DNA of 64,000 nt from Thinopyrum elongatum (taxonomy: Eukaryota; Streptophyta; Magnoliopsida; Poales; Poaceae). The translations under genes and the position numbers were made by a program. The stretch covers positions 496,971,180 through 497,035,179 of the forward strand of contig CM022298.1 in assembly GCA_011799875.1 (NCBI GenBank). The letters run 5' to 3'. The stretch's first letter is position 1; each line of letters begins with the position of its first letter. The notes under the pieces were generated by a model. The model had not been told where the DNA came from. It made no database searches and saw nothing but the letters and a program-made list of their open reading frames with translations. Of the stretch, positions 1 to 9,499 are shown in pieces.

Positions 1-2
1 TT

Positions 3-2306
3 GATAACGATAGTGCAACATATTTGTGGCACTGCCGTTTAGGTCATATTGGTGTAAAGCGCATGAAGAAACTCCATGCAGATGGGCTTTTGGAATCACT
101 TGATTATGAATCATTTGATGCTTGCGAACCATGCCTTATGGGAAAGATGACTAAAACTCCGTTCTTCAGAACAATGGAGCGAGCTAATGACTTATTGGAA
201 ATAATACATACCGATGTATGCGGCCTGATGAGTGTTGAAGCATGCGGCAGGTATCATTATTTTCTGACCTTCACAGATGATTTGAGTAGGTATGGATATA
301 TCTACTTGATGAAACATAAGTCTGAAACATTTGAAAAGTTCAAAGAATTTCAGAGTGAAGTGGAGAATCATCATAACAATAAAATAAAGTTTCTACAATC
401 CGATCGCGGAGGCGAATATTTGAGTTACGAGTTTGGCCTTCATTTAAAACAACGTGGAAATGTTTCACAACTCACGTCACCTGGAACACCACAGCATAAT
501 GGTGTGTCCGACCATCGTAACCGTACTTTATTAGATATGGTGCATTCTATGATGTCTCTTACCTATTTACCACTATCGTTTTGGGGTTATGCATTAGAGA
601 CAGCTGCATGCACGTTAAATAGGGCACCGTCTAAATCCGTTGAGACGACACCGTATGAACTATGGTTTGGTAAGAAACCTAAGCTGTCGTTTCCTAAAGT
701 TTGGGGATGCGACGCTTATGTCAAAAGGCTTCAACCTGATAAGCTCAAACCTAAATCGGAGAAGTGCGTCTTCATAGGATACCCTAAGGAAACTATTGGG
801 TACACCTTCTACCACAGATCCAAAGGCAAGATCTTTGTTGCTAGGTTTGGATCATTTCTAGAGAAGGAGTTTCTCTCGAAAGAAGTGAGTGGGAGGAAAG
901 TAGAACTTGATGAGGTAATTGTACCTTCTCTCGAATTGGAAAGTAGCACATCAGAGAAAACCGTTCCTATGATGACTACACCAACTAGAGAGGAAGCTAA
1001 TAATGATGATCATGAAACTTCAGATCAAGTTACTACTGAACTTCGTAGGTCGACCAGAGCACGATCCGCACCAGAGTGGTACGGTAATCCTGTTCTGGAA
1101 GTCATGTTACTAGACCAAGGCGAACCTACGAACTATGAAGAAGCTATGATGAGCCCAGATTCCGACAGATGGCTTGAGGCCATGAAATCTGAGATAGGAT
1201 CCATATATGAGAACAAAGTATGGACTTTGGTGGACTTGCCCGATGATCGGCAAGCCATAGAGAATAAATGGATCTTCAAGAAGAAGACTGACGCTGATGG
1301 TAATGTTACTGTCTACAAAGCTCGACTTGTCACAAAAGGTTTTTGACAAGTTCAAGGGGTTGACTACGATGAGATTTTCTCACCCGTAGTGATGCTTAAG
1401 TCTGTCCGAATCATGTTAGCAATTGCCGCATTTTATGATTATGAAATCTGGCAAATGGACGTCAAAACTGCATTCCTTAATGGATATCTTAAAGAAGAGT
1501 TGTATATGATGCAACCAGAAGGTTTTGTCGATCCTAAAGGTGCTGACAACGTGAGCAAGCTCCAGCGATCCATCTATGGACTGTTGCAAGCATCTCGGAG
1601 TTGGAATATACACTTTGATGAGGTGATCAAAGCATATGGTTTTATACAGACTTGCGGTGAAGCCTGTATTTACAAGAAAGTGAGTGGGAGCTCTGTAGCA
1701 TTTCTGATAATATATGTGGATGACATATTGTTGATTGGAAATGATATAGAATTTCTGGATAGCATAAAAGGATACTTGAATAAGAATGTTTCAATGAAAG
1801 ACCTCGGTGACGCTGCTTATATATTGGGCATCAAGATCTATAGAGATAGATCAAGACGCTTGATAAGACTTTCAATGAGTACATACTTTGACAAGATTTT
1901 GAAGGAGTTCAAAATGGATCAGCCAAAGAAGGAGTTCTTGCCTGTATTGTAAGGTACGAAGTTGAGTAAGACTCAAAACCCGACCACGGCAGAAGATAGA
2001 GAGAGAATGAAAGTCATTCCCTATGCCTCAGCCATAGGTTCTATAAAGTATGACATGCTGTGTACCATACCTACTGTGTACTTTGCCATGAGTTTGGCAA
2101 GGGGGTACAATAGAGTTCCAGGAGTGGATCACTGGACAACAGTCAAATTTATCCTTAGGTGCCTTAAGAGGACTAAGGAAATGTTTCTCGGTTATGGAAG
2201 TGATAAAGAGTTCGTCGTAAAGGGTTACATCGATGCAAGCTTTAACACTAATCTAGATGACTCTAAGTCTCAATCTGGATACATATTGAATGTGGAAGAA
2301 AATTAG
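3..2306 (+). pseudogene. Copia polyprotein fragment: pre-integrase, integrase, reverse transcriptase
   Basis: One frame is open from the window edge and broken only by nonsense codons: TGA at 1344-1346, TAA at 1950-1952 and TAG at 2304-2306. Domains in order are an HHCC zinc finger (WHCRLGH then CEPC, bases about 28-140), the integrase core with Asp in IHTDVCG and LQSDRGGEY, the variable linker, then reverse transcriptase with the catalytic IIYVDDILL near base 1710. The third integrase acidic residue is changed: the motif reads NGVSDHRNRT where the family has Glu, so the DDE triad is D-D-D. The TGA at 1344 lies where a CGA arginine codon is expected, a single C-to-T change. RNase H is mostly deleted after 2283. 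The protein would have catalysed cDNA synthesis and integration; this copy is dead. Confidence 0.92.
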
Positions 2307-2352
2307 CTAGAGTAGCTCCATGCAGAGCATTGTAGAAATAGAAATTTGCAAA

Positions 2353-2442
2353 ATGCATACGGATCTGAATGTGGCAGACCCGTTGACTAAACTTCTCTCA
2401 CAAGAAAAACTTGATCACACCTTAGTACTCTTTGGGTGTTAA
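2353..2442 (+). pseudogene. C-terminal tail of Copia RNase H
   Basis: A 29-codon frame ends in TAA and contains ADPLTKLLSQ, the conserved end of Copia polyproteins (the ADxLTK signature). It is out of frame with the RT segment upstream and separated from it by a deletion that removed nearly all of RNase H between about 2283 and 2330. It marks the original end of the polyprotein, about 130 bp before the 3' LTR. Confidence 0.75.
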
Positions 2443-2562
2443 TCACATGGTGATGTGAACTAGATTATTGACTCTAGTAAACTCTTTGAGTGTTGGTCAC
2501 ATGGCGATGTGAACTATGGGTGTTAATCACATAGTGATGTGAACTAGATTATTGACTCTAGT
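2436..2562 (+). repeat. Short tandem repeat just before the 3' LTR
   Basis: Three imperfect copies of a unit containing CACATGGTGATGTGAACTA are separated by a longer shared block containing GATTATTGACTCTAGT. The array sits between the end of pol and the polypurine tract. CACATNGTGATGTG is itself a small inverted repeat. Function unknown; it lies in the 3' untranslated part of the element's RNA. Confidence 0.7.
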
Positions 2563-2575
2563 GCAAGTGGGAGAC
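2563..2575 (+). other. Polypurine tract of the BARE/Angela-type element
   Basis: A purine-rich stretch (AAGTGGGAGAC) abuts the LTR start TGAAGG. In LTR elements this tract resists RNase H and primes plus-strand DNA synthesis. Confidence 0.75.
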
Positions 2576-4348
2576 TGAAGGAAATATGCCCCAGAGGCAA
2601 TAATAAAGTTGTTATTTTATATTTCCTTATTCATGATAAAGGTTTATTATTCATACTAGAATTGTATTGATGGGAAACTTAAATACATGTGTGAATACAT
2701 AAACAAATACTGTGTCCCTGGTAAGCCTCTACTAGACTAGCTCGTTGATCAAAGATGGTTAAGGTTTCCTAACCATGGACATGTGTTGTCATTTAGTAAC
2801 GGGATCACATCATTAGGAGAATGATGTGATGGACAAGACCCATCCGTTAGCTTAGCATAATGATCGTTCAGTTTATTGCTATTGCTTTCTTCATGTCAAA
2901 TACATATTCCTTCGACTATGAGATTATGCAACTCCCGGATACTGGAGGAATACCTTATGTGCTATCAGACGTCACAACGTAACTGGGTGATCATAAAGAT
3001 GCTCTACAGGTATCTCCGAAGGTATCTGTTGAGTTGGCATAGATCGAGATTAGGATTTGTCACTCCGAGTATCGGAGAGGTATCTCTGGGCCCTCTCAGT
3101 AATACACATCATAAGCTTGAAAGCAAATGACTAAGGAGTTAGTTACAAGGTGATGTATTACGGAACGAGTAAAGAGACTTGCTGGTAACGAGATTGAACT
3201 AGGTATAGAGATACCGACGATCGAATCTCGGGCAAGTAACATACTGATGGACAAAGGGAATTACGTATGTTGTCATAACGGTTCGACCGATAAAGATCTT
3301 CGTAGAATATGTAGGAGCCAATATGGGCATCCAGGTTCCGCTATTGGTTATTGACCGGAGAGGTGTCTCGGTCATGTCTACATAGTTCTCGAACCCGTAG
3401 GGTCCGCACGCTTAACGTTCATTGACGATATAGTGTTATATGAGTTATATGATTTGGTGACCGAATGTTGTTCGGAGTCCCGGATGAGATCACGGACATG
3501 ACGAGGAGTCTCGAAATGGTCGAGAGGTAAAGATTGATATATAGGACGATGGTATTCGGACACCGGAAGTGTTTCGGAGGGTACCGGGTACTTATCGGGT
3601 CACCGGAAAGGAGTTTCGGGCACCCCCGGCAAAGTTATGGGCCTAATCGGCCAAAGGGGGGACAAACCAGCCCCTGGTGCGCCCCTTCTTTGGACAGCAG
3701 GCCCTAAGGGAAGGAAAGGAGGGAGGGCTAGCCCCTCCTGCCTTTCCCTCTCATGGGAGAAAGGAAAGGGGGGTGGCGGCGCCACCCTCCCCTGCCTTTT
3801 CCCCGCACCTATATAAGGCAGGGAGGGGGCGCGTCTTGGGAGGGAATCCAAGTAGGATTCCTCCTACTTGGGTGCCTCCTTTGGCTGCTCCTCCCTCCCT
3901 CCCACCTATATATATGTGGGAAGGGGGCGCCTAGCAAACCACAGACAATTGTCTTAGCCGTGTGCGGCGCCCCCCTCCACCGTTTACTCCCTCGGTCATA
4001 TTTTCGTAGTGCTTAGGCGAAGCCCTGTGGAGATCACATCACCATCACCGTCACCACACCGTCGTGCTGCCGGAACTCATCCACTACTTCGCCCGTCTTG
4101 CTGGATCAAGAAGGCGAGGACGTCACCGAGCTGAACGTGTGCAGAACTCGGAGGTGCCGTACGTTCGGTACTTGATCGGTTGGAGCGCGAAGAAAGTTTG
4201 ACTACATCAACCGCGTTGTGAAACGCTTCCGCTTACGATCTACGAGGGTACGTAGACATACTCTCCCCCTCGTTGCTATGCATCTCCATGGATAGATCAT
4301 TGCGTGTGCATAGAATTTTTTTTGTTTTCCATGCAACGTTTCCCAACA
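2576..4348 (+). repeat. 3' LTR, BARE/Angela/WIS type (1773 bp)
   Basis: The LTR starts with TG right after the polypurine tract and ends with CA (TTTCCCAACA). It has two TATA-like boxes, CTATATAAGG at 3809-3818 and CTATATATAT at 3905-3914, each in a GC-rich setting, as expected of the two promoters in this LTR group. Open frames inside it (for example 3600-4016) are low-complexity and not coding. Its last 40 bases recur at 5993-6034 because a later tandem duplication of the neighbouring element included them. Confidence 0.88.
3809..3818 (+). promoter_or_regulatory. TATA-like box in BARE/Angela-type LTR
   Basis: CTATATAAGG follows a C-rich stretch and precedes a G-rich stretch. A second box, CTATATATAT, lies 96 bp downstream at 3905-3914. 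Position in the LTR fits the U3/R promoter of this family. Confidence 0.55.
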
Positions 4349-4350
4349 AT

Positions 4351-5942
4351 AGGCTCTACCTCCGCAAAGGTTTGAACAAGACTCCATATGAGATACTTAC
4401 CGGCAACAAGCCCAACCTCAAGTACTTCCGGGTGTTCGGTTGTAAGTGTTTCATTCTCAAGAAAGGTGTTCGTTTGTCTAAATTCGAACCTAGAGCTCAA
4501 GAGGGCATATTTGTTGGTTATGCTACAAACTCTCATGCTTACCGTGTCCTCAACAAGTCCACCAGACTCATTGAGGAGACGTGTAATGTGGAATTTGATG
4601 AAAATAACAGCTTCCAAGTGGAGCAAAGTGGTCTTTGTGATGTAGGTGATGAAATTCCTCCCCAAGCCATAAGAAGAATGGGGATTGGTCAATTACTCCC
4701 CATTGAGGAACCCCTTGTGGCCGAAGGAGAAGGACAATACTTTACTCAAGTGGAGCCGTCACCTACGCTAGACCCACACGCTTTCAAAGAACAAAATGAA
4801 GGCCCTCATCTCAATGAACAAGATCAAGGGAAAGATCAACCACTTGGAGACGGTGAGGCACCGAATGATGCCCAAGATCAAGTTCATGCCTCCGAGCGCG
4901 CTCAAGATCAAGAGCAAACTCAAGATCAAGAGCAAGCTCAAGACGGTGCTCAAGATCAAGAGCGAGCTCAAGAGCAAGCTCAAGATCAAGAGCAAACTCA
5001 AGATGGTGCTCAAGATAATCAAGATGATCCTCAAATGCCCATCGAGGAACTTTTGGAGCGCCGTGCCACCAAAGTGGCTTCCAAGCTAAAGCATCAACAA
5101 CATGTCATGGAGAATGTGCTTGGAAGCTTGAGAAAAGGGATAACTACTCATAAACAATTGTCAAACTTTTGTGAGCATCACGCGTTTGTTTCATGTGTTG
5201 AACCCCAAAAGGTACATGAGGCGTTTGATGATGTGGATTGGCTTGAAGCTATGCACGATGAACTCAACAACTTTGAGCGCAATCAAGTTTAGGAATTAGT
5301 GCCAAGGCCAACGGATGAACACAATATCATTGGGACCTGGGAAATTGTGCACGGTTTCAAGCCGCACCTAAGGAAAGCCACTATGTGGCGGTCAAGCGAA
5401 TCTTTCGATATTTGGCTCATACCCCAAACTTTGGCTTATGGTACCCCAAAGGAGCAAGCTTTGATCTCATGGGTTACTCGGACTTGGATTGGGCAGGAGA
5501 TTGTGTGGAGAGGAAGTCAACTTCTGGAGGGCGCCAATTCCTTGGTCGCTCTTTGGTGAGTTGGTCTTCGAACAAGCAAAATTGTGTGTCTCTCTCGTCC
5601 ACCGAGGCCGAATATGTAGCCACCGCAAGTTGTTGTGCTCAATTGCTATGGATGAAGCAAACTTTAAAGGATTACGGTGTCACTTGTGACAAAGTGCCTC
5701 TTCTATGTGACAATGAAAGTGCTATCAAGATCTCTCACAATCCGGTGCAACATAGCAAGACGAAGCATATTGAGATTCGTCATCATTTCATTAGGGATCA
5801 CATCAAGCGGGGAGATATTGATATCATCTACATCAACACTCAAGAGCAACTAGCGGATATCTTCACCAAGCCTCTAGATGAAGCAAGATTTCGCGAGTTA
5901 AGGCATGAGCTAAATATCATTGATTTGAGCAATGTGGCTTGA
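4351..5942 (+). pseudogene. SIRE-type pol fragment, duplicated unit 1 (RT deleted)
   Basis: Integrase C-terminal part (NKTPYEILTG onward) leads into a Gln/Asp-rich repeat linker and the start of the RT region (VDWLEAMHDEL). A TAG at about 5290 sits where Trp is expected (NQV-stop-ELV), a G-to-A change. At 5337/5338 the reading jumps into RNase H: compared with unit 2, 797 bp covering most of RT (equivalent to 7023-7819) are missing, with no clear microhomology at the join. RNase H then runs to TGA at 5942 with its ADIFTKPLDE end. The open frame starting at 4273 begins inside the BARE-type LTR by chance. Confidence 0.88.
4900..5030 (+). repeat. Coding minisatellite (Gln/Asp repeats), unit 1
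   Basis: Multiple copies of CTCAAGATCAAGAGCAA and variants encode a run of AQDQEQ/TQDQEQ/AQDGAQ. It lies in the hydrophilic linker between integrase and RT. Its antisense reading gives a spurious Leu/Ile-rich frame. The same array is at 6585-6715 in unit 2. Confidence 0.8.
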
Positions 5943-5992
5943 ATCTAGGCACACCCCACCACACTCGTCATTATATCTTGTTCTAGATGTAG

Positions 5993-6033
5993 GCATAGAA
6001 TTTTTTTTGTTTTCCATGCAACGTTTCCCAACA
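5993..6033 (+). repeat. 40-bp remnant of the BARE-type LTR end
   Basis: This is a copy of the LTR terminus at 4308-4348, ending in TTTCCCAACA and followed by the same SIRE-type sequence. It is carried along by the tandem duplication, not a separate insertion. Confidence 0.85.
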
Positions 6034-6035
6034 AT

Positions 6036-8424
6036 AGGCTCTACCTCCGCAAAGGTTTGAACAAGACTCCATATGAGATACTTACCGGCAACAAGCCCAA
6101 CCTCAAGTACTTCCGGGTGTTCGGTTGTAAGTGTTTCATTCTCAAGAAAGGTGTTCGTTTGTCTAAATTCGAACCTAGAGCTCAAGAGGGCATATTTGTT
6201 GGTTATGCTACAAACTCTCATGCTTACCGTGTCCTCAACAAGTCCACCAGACTCATTGAGGAGACGTGTAATGTGGAATTTGATGAAAATAACAGCTTCC
6301 AAGTGGAGCAAAGTGGTCTTTGTGATGTAGGTGATGAAATTCCTCCCCAAGCCATAAGAAGAATGGGGATTGGTCAATTACTCCCCATTGAGGAACCCCT
6401 TGTGGCCGAAGGAGAAGGACAATACTTTACTCAAGTGGAGCCGTCACCTACGCTAGACCCACACACTTTCAAAGAACAAAATGAAGGCCCTCATCTCAAT
6501 GAACAAGATCAAGGGAAAGATCAACCACTTGGAGACGGTGAGGCACCGAATGATGCCCAAGATCAAGTTCATGCCTCCGAGCGCGCTCAAGATCAAGAGC
6601 AAACTCAAGATCAAGAGCAAGCTCAAGACGGTGCTCAAGATCAAGAGCGAGCTCAAGAGCAAGCTCAAGATCAAGAGCAAACTCAAGATGGTGCTCAAGA
6701 TAATCAAGATGATCCTCAAATGCCCATCGAGGAACTTTTGGAGCGCCGTGCCACCAAAGTGGCTTCCAAGCTAAAGCATCAACAACATGTCATGGAGAAT
6801 GTGCTTGGAAGCTTGAGAAAAGGGATAACTACTCATAAACAATTGTCAAACTTTTGTGAGCATCACGCGTTTGTTTCATGTGTTGAACCCCAAAAGGTAC
6901 ATGAGGCGTTTGATGATGTGGATTGGCTTGAAGCTATGCACGATGAACTCAACAACTTTGAGCGCAATCAAGTTTAGGAATTAGTGCCAAGGCCAACGGA
7001 TGAACACAATATCATTGGGACCAAATGGATCTTCAAGAACAAGCAAGATGCGAATGGTGTGGTTGTTCGAAACAAGGCGAGATTGGTGGCACAAGGCTAC
7101 TCCCAAGTCGAGGGCATCGACTACGGTGAAATCTTTGCCCCCGTTGCACATCTTGAATCTATTCGCATGTTGCTTGCATATGCATCTCATCATGATTTTA
7201 AATTGCAACAAATGGATGTGAAAAGTGCATTTCTTAATGGTCCTTTGAATGAGTTGGTGTATGTCAAACAACCTCCAGGATTCGAGGATCCCAAGCTCCC
7301 CACTCATGTATACAAACTCAAAAATGCGCTCTATGGCCTTAAACAAGCCCCACGTGTGTGGTATGAGCACCTTACCGAGTTGTTACAAGATCGTGGGTTT
7401 GAAATTGGGAAAGTCGATCCCACTCTTTTTTACTAAGAGGGTCAAAGGGGATTTGTTCATATGCCAACTATATGTTGATGATATTATTTTTGGTTCTCCT
7501 AACAAATCTTTCAATGATGAGTTTGCCATACTAATGACCGAGAAGTTTGAGATGTCTATGATGGGATAATTGAAGTTCTTTCTTGGGTTCGAAGTCAAGC
7601 AAAGAAGAGAAGGAACGTTCATCAACCAAGCCAAGTATACCCAAGACATGCTCAAGAGATTCAAGCTAGATGATGTCAAGCCGGTCAAGTTTCCCATGCC
7701 CACCAAATGCAAGCTTGACAGTGATCCCAATGGTAAAGCGGTGGATCAAAAGGTATATCGTTCCATGATTGGATCCTTGCTTTACCTTTGTGCATCTAGA
7801 CCGGATATCATGTTGAGTGTGGGAAATTGTGCACGGTTTCAAGCCGCACCTAAGGAAAGCCACTATGTGGCGGTCAAGCGAATCTTTCGATATTTGGCTC
7901 ATACCCCAAACTTTGGCTTATGGTACCCCAAAGGAGCAAGCTTTGATCTCATGGGTTACTCGGACTTGGATTGGGCAGGAGATTGTGTGGAGAGGAAGTC
8001 AACTTCTGGAGGGCGCCAATTCCTTGGTCGCTCTTTGGTGAGTTGGTCTTCGAACAAGCAAAATTGTGTGTCTCTCTCGTCCACCGAGGCCGAATATGTA
8101 GCCACCGCAAGTTGTTGTGCTCAATTGCTATGGATGAAGCAAACTTTAAAGGATTACGGTGTCACTTGTGACAAAGTGCCTCTTCTATGTGACAATGAAA
8201 GTGCTATCAAGATCTCTCACAATCCGGTGCAACATAGCAAGACGAAGCATATTGAGATTCGTCATCATTTCATTAGGGATCACATCAAGCGGGGAGATAT
8301 TGATATCATCTACATCAACACTCAAGAGCAACTAGCGGATATCTTCACCAAGCCTCTAGATGAAGCAAGATTTCGCGAGTTAAGGCATGAGCTAAATATC
8401 ATTGATTTGAGCAATGTGGCTTGA
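6036..8424 (+). pseudogene. SIRE-type pol fragment, duplicated unit 2 (integrase end, RT, RNase H)
   Basis: The better preserved copy. Integrase C-terminal part and linker run to TAG at 6975-6977 (Trp position before ELV). RT follows with [45 protein letters not shown] and the catalytic LYVDDIIFG near 7470. An extra T in the T-run near 7427-7432 shifts the frame, and TAA at 7567-7569 interrupts MMG-LKFF. RNase H runs from 7570 to TGA at 8424 (YSDLDWAGD, SLSSTEAEY, LLCDNESAI, ADIFTKPL). The 5' boundary is the LTR remnant, so gag, protease and most of integrase are absent. Confidence 0.9.
6585..6715 (+). repeat. Coding minisatellite (Gln/Asp repeats), unit 2
   Basis: Same repeat array as at 4900-5030 with no difference seen by eye, consistent with very recent duplication. 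Confidence 0.8.
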
Positions 8425-9144
8425 ATCTAGGCACACCCCACCACACTCGTCATTATATCTTGTTCTAGATGTATGCATGGACATAGGGGGAGTGTTGTTC
8501 TCTCAATGAACTCTCCCTCCCCCCATTATGCATAAATCGATCACGTCTTTCACATTAGCCATTTCTTATGGTACTTGTGCTTCAAAGATGAGTTTCGGTC
8601 ATGGGCCCAAGGTTAAAATCTTCGCGGTGCCATACCACTTGACTCAAACATAGGTGGCCCCGGCCACCGCCCTCTCCTTGATAGGTGTGTTGTTTTCCTT
8701 CTTTTCTCCAGTTGGTTTGGTTTGTGTTTTGCTTCTAGTCTCTCCGTGGGTACATCTCTGGTTTTTGGTTGTGTTTTTGCTCTTTGAGTTGCTCCCTCGG
8801 CTCGTCTCGGTGTTTCTTTTTGTTGGAGCTAGGCCTTTTTCTTTCCTGTCTCGTTGAGTTTGTGCTGGGCGGTACTACAGCTGGGGACGGGCGGTACTAC
8901 CGCTGAGTAGCATCAAGCGGTACTACCGCCCGCCCGAGCGGTACTACCGCTGCGGGGCAGGACTGGGGGTTATGAATCGGGCAGGAGGAGTTTCACTCCC
9001 CCATACCCATTCGAGTTTTACCCCGTCCGTTCCTCTCTCGCTCCAACGACGAACTCGCCGCGGGAGGCCGCCGCCGGGCCGCCTTCTCCGGGCCGTCCTT
9101 CGCATTTCCAACCGGTGGAATCGATCCCCACCCTTTCCTCTTGC
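8425..9144 (+). other. Spacer between pol and the 3' ORF of the SIRE-type element
   Basis: About 720 bases without a convincing gene. It contains a polypurine-like GGGGGAGTG block near 8488, a T-rich stretch whose plus-strand reading (8654-8857) is a 67-residue very hydrophobic frame, and the first cluster of AGCGGTACTACCGCT-like palindromes. The hydrophobic frame has no family signature I recognise and may be only a product of T-rich sequence. Confidence 0.6.
8865..8957. repeat. Palindromic repeat cluster 1 (GCGGTACTACCGC)
   Basis: Four copies of GCGGTACTACNGC-type near-palindromes in about 90 bp, spaced by GC-rich sequence. The full 15-mer AGCGGTACTACCGCT is the reverse complement of AGCGGTAGTACCGCT, so every copy can pair with itself and with the copies in the LTR. 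Confidence 0.8.
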
Positions 9145-9376
9145 CATGGATGCTGGTATTGCCTCCGTTCTTCTCCTCGTTGCTTCTAGTTTTCAGATCT
9201 AGGCTTTTGGGGCAATAGTCTTAGCATTTTTTGATTTTCGGCCAAATCGAGGCTTGAGTAGGATGTTGAAGGCTGCTAGACTAGTTGGATTGATGTTTGG
9301 TAGGAGTACTTTTGAATTTGGCACCCCCGGTAGTACCGGATCTTGCAGCGGATGTGGCCTGACCGTTGTCCTCCGC

Positions 9377-9463
9377 CTCGGGCGGTACTACCGCTCCCCT
9401 GGAGCGGTACTACCACTTCGGGCGGTACTACCGCTTGCTAGGAATGGTACTACCGCTCGGGGT
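9377..9463. repeat. Palindromic repeat cluster 2
   Basis: Four copies of the same near-palindrome (GGCGGTACTACCGCT and variants), just upstream of the 3' ORF. Irregular spacers of 5-15 bases and mutated copies argue against a CRISPR-like array. Confidence 0.8.
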
Positions 9464-9499
9464 GCCGGCCTCCATTTTTCTCATACCAAATGTTGATTC

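Larger units (their letters stand above)
1..4348 (+). mobile_element. Copia LTR retrotransposon, BARE/Angela/WIS type, 3' part
   Basis: The window opens inside the pol region of a Ty1/Copia element. In order it shows the zinc-finger pre-integrase, integrase core, reverse transcriptase, the remains of RNase H, a short tandem repeat, a polypurine tract and a complete 3' LTR (2576-4348). The 5' LTR, gag and protease lie outside the window. The LTR start (TGAAGGAAATATGCCCC) and end (TTTCCCAACA), with a length of 1773 bp, match what is known of the BARE/Angela/WIS group of Triticeae. The element interrupts a second Copia element that resumes at 4349, so it is the younger of the two. The right 5-bp flank is ATAGG; the left target duplication cannot be seen. 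Confidence 0.9.
4308..8473 (+). repeat. Tandem duplication: unit 1 4308-5992, unit 2 5993-8473
   Basis: Unit 2 repeats unit 1 at a constant offset of 1685 bases up to 5337/7022, then at 2482 bases to 5991/8473 because unit 1 lost 797 bp. Reading the coding parts side by side I find one amino-acid difference (Ala to Thr, base 4780 versus 6465). Both units start with the last 40 bp of the BARE-type LTR, so the duplication is younger than that insertion. GCAT is shared at the junction near 5993. Confidence 0.9.

Noticed and set aside
3600..4016. Pro/Gly-rich frames in the BARE-type LTR
   Set aside because: Low-complexity GC-rich promoter region; known non-coding part of this LTR group.
4273..4390. 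ORF starting inside the BARE-type LTR and running into SIRE-type integrase
   Set aside because: Chance in-frame fusion at an insertion junction; no reason to think it is translated.
4768..5034. Leu/Ile-rich minus-strand frame that looks like membrane repeats
   Set aside because: Reverse complement of the CAAGATCAAGAGCAA coding minisatellite; an artefact of the repeat (also at 6453-6719).
8654..8857. 67-residue hydrophobic ORF as an envelope membrane anchor
   Set aside because: T-rich sequence produces hydrophobic codons by itself; no start context, no partner ORF in frame.
8865..9463. CRISPR-like array
   Set aside because: Repeats are self-complementary, variable, and spacers are short and irregular; the context is a plant retrotransposon.
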